49,753 bases of DNA from an uncultured Erysipelotrichaceae bacterium (GTDB taxonomy: Bacteria > Bacillota_I > Bacilli_A > RFN20 > CAG-826), in the NCBI GenBank assembly GCA_902797795.1, contig CADBUF010000078.1, positions 1-49,753 on the forward strand. Reading direction: 5' to 3'. The position numbers and the translations under genes are program-made. This document shows, one piece after another, positions 15,558 to 24,752 of this stretch. The notes under the pieces were generated by a model. The model did not search any database. It had not been told where the DNA came from and worked only from the letters and a program-made list of their open reading frames with translations. How positions within the stretch are numbered: the stretch's first letter is position 1; the number at the start of each line of letters is the position of its first letter.

Positions 15558-17660
15558 ATGTCTAATAAAAGAATTTGGTTATCAGCAGCCTCAATTTTGT
15601 TTTTAGTTGGCTGCGGAAGTAATAGCGGCAATAGTGGCAACGAACCTTACATTCCAGTAGTCACGCCTATTGAAGCTCCAGTAGTGAGCGTAAATGAAAA
15701 AGGTGATGGATTAATTTGGGAAGATGTTGCTAGAGCAACTTTATATGAAGTTGATATTAACGACGAAGAAACTGTCGAACTTGATGAACCAGAATATCTC
15801 TTCAGCAGTGTCGCTGGTGAATATAGTTTAAAAATTGTTTCTGTAGCGGCAAGTGGAGAAAAAAGTGAAGCCACTGAATTTGAATACGAATCACGTGCAA
15901 GCTCTTTATCCGAATTATATTGCGATGGAAGCAATGTAACTTGGGTAATCGGTTCATCTGATTATTACGCTCTCGAATATAGCGTTGATGGTGAACATTT
16001 TAGTTTGGTAAGTGAATCATACATCCCAGTAACTGTTAGCGGAGTTTATACAGTCCGTACAGTTAAAGGCTATAAGGAACAAGGAAGTATTTTCTATTCC
16101 ACTTCTGTTTCAAAATCAATTGTTGTCACTGAGCCAGCTGAATCAATGTATGTTTTAGAAGATGCTAGTGCAGAAGACAGTGCAACATTAAGTGAATCTT
16201 ACGAAAAATTTGTTTATAAAGATGGCAACTGGAAAGACACCACTTCTGAAGTTAGTTTAGATGGAAGTTATACGGATTACGTCGATGGTAACGCTGCCGA
16301 TTTCAAATACTGGTATCACAACAGCTACTTCTTATATGAAAAAGAGATAAGTCTTGATGGTTCATATAATGAATTTAGTTTCTCTGTTAAATCATACGAA
16401 TCTACCAATGCTGTTTTATCATTCCAAATCAAACAAGATTTAGTTATTAATGGCATTAATTTCAACGGCGTTTATATTAAATATGATGTCCCACAACTTC
16501 CAACCAGCTGGACAAAATATCGCGTTTCATTCAGCGATTCAAACTGGAAAGTTGTTTATGATAATCAACCATACGATTTCGCTACTATAGCAGCGTTTGT
16601 TAATAACTATGGTTTTAAAGTTCAAAAGTTAGAAGATTTCTTACCTTATTTTGATGTTTTCCAATTCAGATTAAGAGCAAGTTATCGTGATGGTGGACCA
16701 GTAGCACATACATATTTTGACAATGTGTGTTTATTAAATTCCGAATTAAAGAATACTGTCATTGAAACTATTATTCCTTCATTAAAAGCAAAAGAATCCT
16801 ATGCTTTCACTGGCAATTTATGTTCTGGGAAGATTAGTTTCTCTGAAGATGGTACTGGTTTACTTTCTGTATCTTCACCAATGGAACTTGACTTACCAGT
16901 TAAGCATGAAGTGGTTGAAGGAAAATTACATGTCTATTCAGAAGTAGAAGGAAAAGACTTTGATGCTTATTTAACTTCTAATGATGGCGGTACAAATCTC
17001 GTTCTTGAATCCGTAACTGGTACTTTTGCTACTTATATGCAAGGTATTGTTGCCGAAGCAGTTAATCTCTTAGATGATTTTGAATCTTACGAATCTACCG
17101 GTGTTGGTTTAGATAATGACCACCGCGATGAAAGCCAATTATCAGGACTTAGAGGTGCTTATTTTGCTGACTACTACACTGGTGGTAACGGCGATTCCCC
17201 AGTCGGAGGATCTAACTGGAGCTTAATGCGCTCAAGCGACTACAACGAATTGTCAAAAGACGTTTACCATACAGGAAGTCAATCTTTCAAATTAAAGAGC
17301 AACACTAATACCATGAGATTTATGACCTGGGGTTTAAAGGATGGAACCGCTACAAAAGGTTCTAAAGGTAAATATTTCTCATTATGGGCTAAAGGTGGAG
17401 ACGTTAGTAACATGACATTAAGAGTGTCTGTTTACGCGGTAAGCAAAGTTGATCCTTCTAATCAAGTTACTGACTCAATCAGAAAATGGACAGATTTCAC
17501 CGTTCCAATGAACAGTGGCTGGACAGAATACAAATTAGAATTAGATGAATCAAAAGAATATTATGGTTTCTCCATCACCACTAAAGATGGTGGAAACAAA
17601 CAATATGTCTACGTTGATGATATCTACATCTATAGCAGTATGTCTCCTTGGGGTAAATAA
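15558..17660 (+). CDS. Modular surface lipoprotein with carbohydrate-binding-like domains
   Basis: First gene of unit B. The 19-residue lipoprotein signal ends LVGC (Cys19). Next come one or two fibronectin-III-like folds (about 35-190), a beta-rich domain with the jelly-roll ending HTYFDNVCLL (about 195-400), a smaller beta domain (405-500) and a C-terminal module from LLDDFESYEST to YVDDIYIYSS (about 504-695). The C-terminal module is also found in the protein at 33882. No catalytic motif is seen, so it is probably a surface glycan-binding protein, the Gram-positive counterpart of SusE/SusF-like proteins. Start at 15558 is fixed by AGGAGA 8 bases upstream and by the signal peptide; a start at 15525 would add a non-signal stretch. 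Confidence 0.8.
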   Translation: MSNKRIWLSAASILFLVGCGSNSGNSGNEPYIPVVTPIEAPVVSVNEKGDGLIWEDVARATLYEVDINDEETVELDEPEYLFSSVAGEYSLKIVSVAASGEKSEATEFEYESRASSLSELYCDGSNVTWVIGSSDYYALEYSVDGEHFSLVSESYIPVTVSGVYTVRTVKGYKEQGSIFYSTSVSKSIVVTEPAESMYVLEDASAEDSATLSESYEKFVYKDGNWKDTTSEVSLDGSYTDYVDGNAADFKYWYHNSYFLYEKEISLDGSYNEFSFSVKSYESTNAVLSFQIKQDLVINGINFNGVYIKYDVPQLPTSWTKYRVSFSDSNWKVVYDNQPYDFATIAAFVNNYGFKVQKLEDFLPYFDVFQFRLRASYRDGGPVAHTYFDNVCLLNSELKNTVIETIIPSLKAKESYAFTGNLCSGKISFSEDGTGLLSVSSPMELDLPVKHEVVEGKLHVYSEVEGKDFDAYLTSNDGGTNLVLESVTGTFATYMQGIVAEAVNLLDDFESYESTGVGLDNDHRDESQLSGLRGAYFADYYTGGNGDSPVGGSNWSLMRSSDYNELSKDVYHTGSQSFKLKSNTNTMRFMTWGLKDGTATKGSKGKYFSLWAKGGDVSNMTLRVSVYAVSKVDPSNQVTDSIRKWTDFTVPMNSGWTEYKLELDESKEYYGFSITTKDGGNKQYVYVDDIYIYSSMSPWGK

Positions 17661-17672
17661 TTAAATATTGAT

Positions 17673-18689
17673 ATGTCAAAACGAGTAAGACTAGAAGACA
17701 TAGCAAAAGAATGCGGAGTAACAAAGGGATTAGTTTCTCGATCTTTAGCAGGAAAATACAATGTTGGAGATGAGAAGCGTAATCTTATCATGCAAAAAGC
17801 AGTCGAACTTGGTTACGATTTCAACAAACTGAGAACCAAAAAAACCAAAAATAGTTCAGTCGTTGTTATCGTTTCCCAGACAATACTGCTTAAAGAAGAT
17901 TTCTGGCAACCAATTTTGAAGAATATGTATGCTACACTTAACCGCGTTTCAATCAAGATGGAATACTTTGTCTTTGATTCAACAAATATTGATCTCGCTA
18001 GTGTGAAAGCTTTGAAAAGTAATCCATGTATTGCCTTTGTCATATTCCATCAAAATCCAGATGTCATATTTAAGGAATTGAAGAAGTTCAATAAACCTAT
18101 CGTGGAAGTTGATCCTAAATACATGCATTACACAGGAGTTACTCAAATCAAATATTCAAATTACACCTCGATTTATGAAGCAACTCAAAAGCTAATTGAT
18201 TATGGTCACAAAACTATATGTTTCTATGGAAGCGATTCCCACTCATATAGCTTTAGAGAAAGACACGAGGGCTTCCTAAGTTGCATTGACAATAATAAAG
18301 AAAAAGGAATACGCGGAGTTTCAATTCTGTTTGATAACAGCTCCCTTCAATACAGTGATAATGAGATGTTAATAAAAGCATTAAACAAAAATAAAGATAT
18401 CACTGCAATTATCTGCGCTAACGACATCGTCGCTCTTAATGCTTATAAAGTTATTAAAGGTTTAGGTAAACAAATCCCTGAAGATTATTCAATCATTGGA
18501 TTTGACAATGTTAGTTCTGGCAAATATTCATATCCAACTTTATCAACATTCAATGTTCCAAGGGAACAAATTGGCGATGAAATAGGATTATATATCGCTA
18601 GATTACGTCAGGAGGGAAAACCTCAATATTCAGAATTTACGATTAGATGTGATTTTATCGAGAGGGGTTCAATTACGAAATTGAATTAA
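17673..18689 (+). CDS. LacI/GalR-family transcriptional regulator
   Basis: Residues 4-55 form the LacI helix-turn-helix: VRLEDIAKECGVTKGLVSRSLAGK, followed by GDEKRNLIMQKAVELGY. The remainder is a periplasmic-binding-like effector domain (residues 60-338) with typical blocks such as CFYGSDSHSYSFRERHEGF and AIICANDIVALNAYKVI. Its place inside the sugar operon suggests it senses a product of the locus and binds the GTTTAC-type sites ahead of units A-C (inferred). There is no ribosome-binding sequence ahead of the ATG, so the protein may be made at low level from the long mRNA. Confidence 0.92.
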   Translation: MSKRVRLEDIAKECGVTKGLVSRSLAGKYNVGDEKRNLIMQKAVELGYDFNKLRTKKTKNSSVVVIVSQTILLKEDFWQPILKNMYATLNRVSIKMEYFVFDSTNIDLASVKALKSNPCIAFVIFHQNPDVIFKELKKFNKPIVEVDPKYMHYTGVTQIKYSNYTSIYEATQKLIDYGHKTICFYGSDSHSYSFRERHEGFLSCIDNNKEKGIRGVSILFDNSSLQYSDNEMLIKALNKNKDITAIICANDIVALNAYKVIKGLGKQIPEDYSIIGFDNVSSGKYSYPTLSTFNVPREQIGDEIGLYIARLRQEGKPQYSEFTIRCDFIERGSITKLN

Positions 18690-18697
18690 AGTGTTAT

Positions 18698-19681
18698 ATG
18701 AAAAATAAAAGTGATAACAAACTTATGAATATGCCTTGGGAAGAATGCCCAAAAGGTTTTACTGGCCCAATTTGGCGTTATTCTCTTAATCCAATAATTA
18801 ATCGACATCCTGCTGAAAACATTTCCCGCGTCTTTAATAGCGCCGCTGTTTATTTTAACAATGAATATGTTGGTGTTTTCCGCGGTGATAATCTCGATGA
18901 TATTCCTCATCTATATGTAGGTCATTCTAAAGATGGCATTAACTTTGAAATCAATAAAGATAAAATCGTCTTTGTGAATGAATCCGGTGAGGTTCTTGAA
19001 GATTCTGGATATCAATATGATCCAAGAGTCATTCCTTTTGAAGATTATTTCATCGTCGTTTGGTGTGATAATCTTTCAGGACCAACTATCGCGATTGCAA
19101 AAACCAAAGATTTCAAAACATTTGTCAAATTTGACTCGCCTTTCCTTCCATATAACCGTAATGGGGTTATCTTCCCAAGAAAAATTAATGGATCTTATTT
19201 GATGCTTTCTCGTCCAAGTGATTCAGGTCACACTGCGTTTGGTGATATTTTCCTATCAGAAAGCAAAGATTTAACATATTGGGGAAAACATCGCCTTGTG
19301 ATGAAATGTGGCTATGAATGGTGGTGCGCTTTAAAAGTAGGCGCTGGTCCAGTACCAATTGAATTAGATGATGGATGGTTATTATTTATCCATGGTGTTA
19401 ATCGCACATGTAACGGCTATGTCTATTCAATAGGTGGAATCATTTTAGATAAAAACGATCCATCAAAAGTTTTATATAGATGCAAGAATTTCTTACTCAC
19501 TCCAGAAGAGCAATATGAAACATGCGGTTTTGTTCCAAATGTTATCTTCCCTACTTCTGCGCTTGTTGATAAAGAAAACGGCAGAATCGCTATATATTAT
19601 GGTGCAAGCGACACATATACCTGTTTAGCGTTCACCACCATTGAGAGAGTTGTTAATTACATCAAAGAGCATTCTCGTTAA
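18698..19681 (+). CDS. GH130 beta-mannoside phosphorylase, subfamily 2-like
   Basis: Inverting phosphorylase that uses phosphate to release mannose 1-phosphate from beta-mannosides. The N-terminus MPWEECPKGFTGPIWRYSLNP, the catalytic block QYDPRV (Asp108), NGVIFPRKINGSYLMLSRPS, FGDIFLSES and GAGPVPIELDDGWLLFIHGV follow the GH130_2 enzymes such as UhgbMP, known to act on beta-1,4-mannosyl-GlcNAc and beta-1,4-manno-oligosaccharides. 327 residues, no signal peptide, so it works on imported sugar. It is followed within 6 bases by the importer genes. Whether it prefers Man-GlcNAc or mannan oligosaccharides cannot be decided from sequence alone. Confidence 0.9.
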   Translation: MKNKSDNKLMNMPWEECPKGFTGPIWRYSLNPIINRHPAENISRVFNSAAVYFNNEYVGVFRGDNLDDIPHLYVGHSKDGINFEINKDKIVFVNESGEVLEDSGYQYDPRVIPFEDYFIVVWCDNLSGPTIAIAKTKDFKTFVKFDSPFLPYNRNGVIFPRKINGSYLMLSRPSDSGHTAFGDIFLSESKDLTYWGKHRLVMKCGYEWWCALKVGAGPVPIELDDGWLLFIHGVNRTCNGYVYSIGGIILDKNDPSKVLYRCKNFLLTPEEQYETCGFVPNVIFPTSALVDKENGRIAIYYGASDTYTCLAFTTIERVVNYIKEHSR

Positions 19682-19687
19682 TAAGTT

Positions 19688-20653
19688 ATGGAAAAGCTTT
19701 TAATTAAGAGAAAACAAAGTTACGCATACTCATTCAAAAGAAGATTTAGTGCTTCTAAGTTTTTACTTTTGATGATTATCCCTGCGATTGTTTATTACGC
19801 GGTATTCTGCTACGCTCCAATGTATGGTGTTTTAATCGCCTTTACTAAGTATTCTCCTAAAAAAGGAATTATGGGTTCAGTCACAGATAACTGGATTGGT
19901 TTTGAAAACTTCAAATTCATTTTCAATTATCCAAGCTTCTGGACTGCATTTAAGAACACATTAATTATCGGTTCTTTAAAGATTATTATTTCATTTACAT
20001 CGGCGATTTTAGTGGCCTTACTCATTAACGAACTAAGAATGCGCTTCTTCAAGAAAGGTGTCCAAATTATTGTCACCTTCCCACACTTCTTATCATGGGT
20101 TGTTGTTGCAAGCTTGTTCCGGTTAACGCTGAGTGAGACGGGCGGAATAAGTTATCTGGTACAGCAATTAGGTGGTCAGCCGCTTAAATTCTTAAGCGAT
20201 GGAAAACTGTTCCTGTCACTATTATTTTCTAGTGACGTTTGGAAAGAAGCTGGCTGGAGTTCCATTATTTATATTGCCACCATGGCAGGTATTTCTACTG
20301 ACTTATATGAAGCAGCGAATATCGACGGTGCTAGCCGTATTCAAAAGATTTGGCACGTTACCTTACCAGGTATTCGACCAACCGCAATCTTACTCCTTAT
20401 TATGTCAGTAGGTGGCGTCTTATCTGCTGGATTTGATCAAATTTATAACTTAACTGGTTCTTTAAACAACGCAGTTGTTTTGGATTCAGTACAAATTATC
20501 GACGTCTTGATTTATCAAGGCACATTTGGTGGAGGTGGATTAACAATGGGTCAAACCACGGCAATCGGCTTATTCAAGTCGCTGGTTGGTTTCGTCTTAG
20601 TTATTACCACTGACCGTATAGCTAAGCTATGTGGAGAAAGGGGCATCATCTGA
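19688..20653 (+). CDS. ABC sugar importer permease, LplB type
   Basis: Inner component of a carbohydrate importer. Six hydrophobic segments, an LplB-like N-terminus (LLMIIPAIVYYAVFCYAPMYG) and the ATPase-contacting EAA loop EAANIDGASRIQKIWHVTLPG near residue 205-225. The LplB/YtcP pair usually carries complex oligosaccharides. Stops with TGA, which overlaps the next start by one base, so the two permeases are translationally coupled. Confidence 0.93.
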   Translation: MEKLLIKRKQSYAYSFKRRFSASKFLLLMIIPAIVYYAVFCYAPMYGVLIAFTKYSPKKGIMGSVTDNWIGFENFKFIFNYPSFWTAFKNTLIIGSLKIIISFTSAILVALLINELRMRFFKKGVQIIVTFPHFLSWVVVASLFRLTLSETGGISYLVQQLGGQPLKFLSDGKLFLSLLFSSDVWKEAGWSSIIYIATMAGISTDLYEAANIDGASRIQKIWHVTLPGIRPTAILLLIMSVGGVLSAGFDQIYNLTGSLNNAVVLDSVQIIDVLIYQGTFGGGGLTMGQTTAIGLFKSLVGFVLVITTDRIAKLCGERGII

Positions 20654-21561
20654 TGGCTAAAACAAAAATTGATAAACTTCCACTAGCGAGAAAAGAGCGA
20701 CCAGGACCATCTAATCGTTTTGGTGGTTTTGACGTTGTTCTTTTCATCATTCTATTGATATTTGCATTATTAATCATTTTCCCATTCTATTATTTATTTG
20801 TTGTTTCTATTACTCCTCAAGAAATTTACGTGAATAACCCACTTACTTTATGGACACCAAGAGTTACTTTTGATGCCTATAAATCAGTATTTAACGATTC
20901 ACGTATTTGGGGTGGATTAAAAATTACCTTAATCCTTCTATTTGGTGGAACTTTGTATCAAATGTTCTTCACTGTTATCACAGGTTACGCATTAAGCCGT
21001 AATAACTGGGTTGGTAAGAATTTTGTGATGAACATGATTTTAGTAACAATGTTCTTTGGCGGAGGATTAATTCCTTACTACATTTTGATTAAAACTCTCG
21101 GCATGATTAACACCATTTGGGTCATGATCATTCCTGGAGCTATTGATACATTTAATATGCTTTTGATGAGAAACTATTTTGCTTCTTTACCAAAAGAACT
21201 TGAAGAGAGTGCGAAGATTGATGGCGCTAACGATGTACAAATCTTTGTGAAAATCTTCCTTCCACTATCTCTTCCAATGTTAGCAACTGTCGGTCTATTC
21301 TTTGCCGTTGGCAACTGGAATTCTTGGTATAACGGTATGCTCTTTAACAGCAGCCAAAACTTAAAGACTTTACAACAAGTCCTTCAAGATATCGTCTATA
21401 CCCCAAGCAGTGGCATTCCAAACCCAGGCAAAATTAGAATCGACGATGAGAGTATGAAGATGGCCGCTATCTTCTTTACAATCATTCCAATGATGTTATT
21501 TTATCCATTCTTACAACGTTACTTCGTTAAAGGTATCGTTGTTGGCGCGATTAAAGGTTAG
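20653..21561 (+). CDS. ABC sugar importer permease, YtcP/AraQ type
   Basis: Second permease of the importer, with six hydrophobic segments and the EAA loop LEESAKIDGANDVQIFVKIFLP near residue 185-206. The C-terminal RYFVKGIVVGAIKG is the usual end of this family. I choose ATG at 20653 (MAKTKIDKLP), overlapping the upstream stop with GGAGAAAGGGG before it; a start at 20629 would add eight residues inside the previous gene. Confidence 0.93.
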   Translation: MAKTKIDKLPLARKERPGPSNRFGGFDVVLFIILLIFALLIIFPFYYLFVVSITPQEIYVNNPLTLWTPRVTFDAYKSVFNDSRIWGGLKITLILLFGGTLYQMFFTVITGYALSRNNWVGKNFVMNMILVTMFFGGGLIPYYILIKTLGMINTIWVMIIPGAIDTFNMLLMRNYFASLPKELEESAKIDGANDVQIFVKIFLPLSLPMLATVGLFFAVGNWNSWYNGMLFNSSQNLKTLQQVLQDIVYTPSSGIPNPGKIRIDDESMKMAAIFFTIIPMMLFYPFLQRYFVKGIVVGAIKG

Positions 21562-21573
21562 GAGGTATAACTT

Positions 21574-23166
21574 ATGCGCAAGAAATTTTATTTATTATTA
21601 GCAGCAACTGCTATCTCGTCAATTTCATTGACCGGATGTGGCGGAGAAGATGAGCAGAAAGAGGATGCTTATAGTGGAGATGGAAAATTAGCCATTTCCC
21701 TACGTAACCTCTATTTCGATGACTATCAAGGTGGAGATAGTTATATTCAAGAAATTGAAAGAAAATTCGGTGTTTCCTTATCATTTGAATCCTATTCTTG
21801 GTCTCAATGGGAGCAACAAGTCAGCGGTCAAATCAATGGTGGCAATCTTCCAGATGTCTTCCATGCGAATATTGATAGCTACAATTTCGCTCTTACTTAC
21901 AAATTCTGGGCTGAGGAAGAAATTATTAAACCTCTTCCATCAAATTTATCTTATTGGCCAAACATTCAAAAGATGATTTTAAACACCAGTAACATTCAAT
22001 CTCTTTACGTAAATGGACAATTATATGGTTTACCAATTGCTAAGAGTACAACCGATTATTCCACTACTTTCTCTCCATTTACCTATATCTATAGAAGAGA
22101 CTGGGCTAAACAATTTGGTGTTTATCAAGAAAATGATGAATACACTTGGGAGCAATTCATCAACTTACTTAATGTTTTCTCAACACAATTAGCAAGTTCT
22201 AATCGTTATGCATTAGGTGATGTTGAATGGGGTTATCCAAGTATTATCAACTTTTATAAACAAGTACCACACTGCTTTGCTTATAACGAAGTCACAAAAC
22301 AATACGTTAATAACTACACTACTCCTTTATATTTACAAGGATTAGAAATGGCGAAGAATTTCAGAAACTGGGGATTCTATTACCCAAGTCAAAACTCCGC
22401 CGCTGATGGACAATTAAATAAAGAATATTACGGAAACAAAATTGGTGTTCTTTACGAAAATCTTTCTTATAGCAACTATGAAACTTTAAAGACTATGCTC
22501 AAAAGATCCAATAGTAGCAATCCGTATTTCAATGTCGATGATGCGACCGCAATCATGAAAATCAAAGGTCCAGATGGAAAATATGCCTTAGAAGGTACCG
22601 ATAACTGGTTCTCCATGACTTTCTTTGATAATCGTATTAGTGACACAAAGATGTACAAAATCCTTTCAATCCTTGATTGGCTTTTATCCGAAGAAGGAAC
22701 AAGATTCTCAATTTATGGTTTTGAAGATTATGACTACATCATCAACGATGAAGGCGAAATCGAATTAGTCGAAGCTTATTGGCCAAAAGCCGATGATGGA
22801 TCTTATGCTCCAAAAAGAAATGGTGCGAAATATTTAAGATACCTCGCTTCTTTAGGCTATGACACATTAAATTATGATCCACTTACAAATAAAGAGTCTG
22901 TTGAATATCTCGAATCTTGGGAAAATGAAATGAAAGCCGCTCTTGATAGAGATGAACTCAAAGTTCTCAAAGAAAGACCACAAGTTATGTGGTTAACCAC
23001 TCAATTAAAGAGTCAGTTATCAGGATTAATGAGAACAACTGCCTTAAATAACGTTATGAAATATGTCTATGGTGAAATTTCTACATTAGATGAATTCTGT
23101 GGAAAATTTGGATATCCATGGCCAGATGTCTTAGCAGAAATTAATGGCGCAATAGGAGGTTATTAA
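21574..23166 (+). CDS. ABC sugar importer solute-binding lipoprotein
   Basis: Extracellular binding protein of the LplA type. Signal peptide ending LTGC (Cys22), then the opening sheet LAISLRNLYFDD and the QINGGNLPDVFHANI block shared by cluster-type sugar-binding proteins. 530 residues is normal for binding proteins partnered with LplB/YtcP, which take long oligosaccharides. GGAGG precedes the ATG. Ligand inferred from context: beta-manno-oligosaccharide or related. Confidence 0.92.
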   Translation: MRKKFYLLLAATAISSISLTGCGGEDEQKEDAYSGDGKLAISLRNLYFDDYQGGDSYIQEIERKFGVSLSFESYSWSQWEQQVSGQINGGNLPDVFHANIDSYNFALTYKFWAEEEIIKPLPSNLSYWPNIQKMILNTSNIQSLYVNGQLYGLPIAKSTTDYSTTFSPFTYIYRRDWAKQFGVYQENDEYTWEQFINLLNVFSTQLASSNRYALGDVEWGYPSIINFYKQVPHCFAYNEVTKQYVNNYTTPLYLQGLEMAKNFRNWGFYYPSQNSAADGQLNKEYYGNKIGVLYENLSYSNYETLKTMLKRSNSSNPYFNVDDATAIMKIKGPDGKYALEGTDNWFSMTFFDNRISDTKMYKILSILDWLLSEEGTRFSIYGFEDYDYIINDEGEIELVEAYWPKADDGSYAPKRNGAKYLRYLASLGYDTLNYDPLTNKESVEYLESWENEMKAALDRDELKVLKERPQVMWLTTQLKSQLSGLMRTTALNNVMKYVYGEISTLDEFCGKFGYPWPDVLAEINGAIGGY

Positions 23167-23175
23167 TAAAATAAT

Positions 23176-24750
23176 ATGAAAAAAGTAGAGAGATTTGGTT
23201 TATTAGGTCTTGCCACACTTCTATCTCTTTTTTCCTGTCAAAAAAATGAAGATCTTTCTTCAAACGTAAATCAAAATTCTTCTCCAACGCGTGCGGTTGT
23301 TGATACATCCTCAGTTGACAAATATCACATTGCCTTTGTTAAAGAAGATATTACTCAAAAAAACTTTGGTGGCTTAGGTGTCGAATGGGGCGCTTATGAA
23401 GACACCGATAAAATAGCTGAAGGTGGATGGGATAGAATCATCCATTATATGGATCACTTAGCCGCCGCTAGAATCCGTTTAATGATTAACTACGATTGGT
23501 TCTGCCAAAATTTTGATAACAAGGGAAACAGAGATCCTAGTGATGACACTTGGACTTATAATTTCACAAACAAATATGCAAAGAACATGATTGATATTTT
23601 GGAATATTGCCAAATTCATCATATCGATGTTGCTTTTGGAGCGTGGAATGTTATCGGTTCGCTTGAAGGTGATATTTGGAACATGATGGACCAAGTCACC
23701 AGCGATATACGTTGGGCTAAAATCACCAGCGATGTTTTAAATTTCCTTGTTAATGAAAAAGGATTCAGCTGTATTAAATGGTTTGTTAGCTCTAATGAGC
23801 CTAATTTTACCGGTAGTAAAGGATCATCCAAAAACTACAACAACACCTACCAAAAATGGGAACAAGGTGTTAAAAACGTTAGAAACGCTTTAGACGCGAT
23901 TGGCTTAAATAGAATTGGCATCATCGGAGGCGATACGACTGGTTTTGAAGGAACAGAAGAATATTTCACTGGCATTGCTTCAAATATCTCAAATATCGTT
24001 GCTGATTATGGTTACCATTTATACCTCAACAACATCGCTGTCGATAGAGGCGTGATGCTTGAAGAAATCAACAAATTACATACCAAAATCAAATTTATCG
24101 ATCCAAAATTCGGTAATAGTAAAAAAGTTGATATTTGGGAAGCTGGATTATTAGACGGTAAAACCATTTTGGACTGCCAAAAATTAATTAACACAGTCGA
24201 TTATGGAGTCAGAATGATGGATTACACCCTTCAATGTTTAGCGGGTGGAATGAATGGAGTTGTCTATTGGGATTTCGACGATGGAATGCACTTCATGTAT
24301 AGCTTAAATTCCACTACACCTAAAGAATGGGGTATGTTTTCCTCTCTAGCCGAAGCTAGCAGTGGTAAACAAGAATTAAGGCCTTGGTATCATTCTATTT
24401 CTTTACTTACACACTTATTTAAAAAGGGTAATGTTATTTATTCCCCATTACAAAACGACACGAGTATTGATAATACCTTTAGAAGTATTGCCACGATTAG
24501 TAAAGATGGCACTCAAGGTGGCTTTGCCTGTGTCAACGCGGGAGTTAGAACAACCACCAGAACATTCTACATGAATGATGAAGTTAAAGGCGATAAGCTT
24601 TATATCTATTATTTTGGAGAAGGTACATATCGTTTAGGTGAAGATGGTTTCATCGAACCTAACGATGTTATTGAAGGATCTTTAAATAAGAAAATTACTC
24701 TTACCATTCCTTCTAGATCTGGTGTTGTCGTCTCTAATACGAGGTTATAG
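23176..24750 (+). CDS. Lipoprotein glycoside hydrolase, clan GH-A fold (subfamily unknown)
   Basis: Surface-anchored (Cys21 after LFS) TIM-barrel hydrolase. The clan-A retaining pair is visible: acid/base Glu208 in SSNEPNF and a probable nucleophile Glu322 in VDIWEAGL, 114 residues apart, with GGLGVEWGAYE at strand 1 and VYWDFDDGMHF near strand 8. A C-terminal beta domain (about 400-524, ending TIPSRSGVVVSNTRL) resembles the side domain of GH30/GH39-like enzymes. It could be GH5, GH30, GH39 or an unassigned family. In this locus it is the best candidate for the endo-acting enzyme that cuts the polysaccharide outside the cell; that role is inferred. Confidence 0.75.
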   Translation: MKKVERFGLLGLATLLSLFSCQKNEDLSSNVNQNSSPTRAVVDTSSVDKYHIAFVKEDITQKNFGGLGVEWGAYEDTDKIAEGGWDRIIHYMDHLAAARIRLMINYDWFCQNFDNKGNRDPSDDTWTYNFTNKYAKNMIDILEYCQIHHIDVAFGAWNVIGSLEGDIWNMMDQVTSDIRWAKITSDVLNFLVNEKGFSCIKWFVSSNEPNFTGSKGSSKNYNNTYQKWEQGVKNVRNALDAIGLNRIGIIGGDTTGFEGTEEYFTGIASNISNIVADYGYHLYLNNIAVDRGVMLEEINKLHTKIKFIDPKFGNSKKVDIWEAGLLDGKTILDCQKLINTVDYGVRMMDYTLQCLAGGMNGVVYWDFDDGMHFMYSLNSTTPKEWGMFSSLAEASSGKQELRPWYHSISLLTHLFKKGNVIYSPLQNDTSIDNTFRSIATISKDGTQGGFACVNAGVRTTTRTFYMNDEVKGDKLYIYYFGEGTYRLGEDGFIEPNDVIEGSLNKKITLTIPSRSGVVVSNTRL

Positions 24751-24752
24751 TT

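Noticed and set aside
20640-20660. Possible Mycoplasma genetic code (TGA = Trp)
   Set aside because: TGA ends rlmH, the LplB-type permease, the 30294 gene, manA and the ROK kinase at the expected family ends, and tryptophan is coded by TGG.
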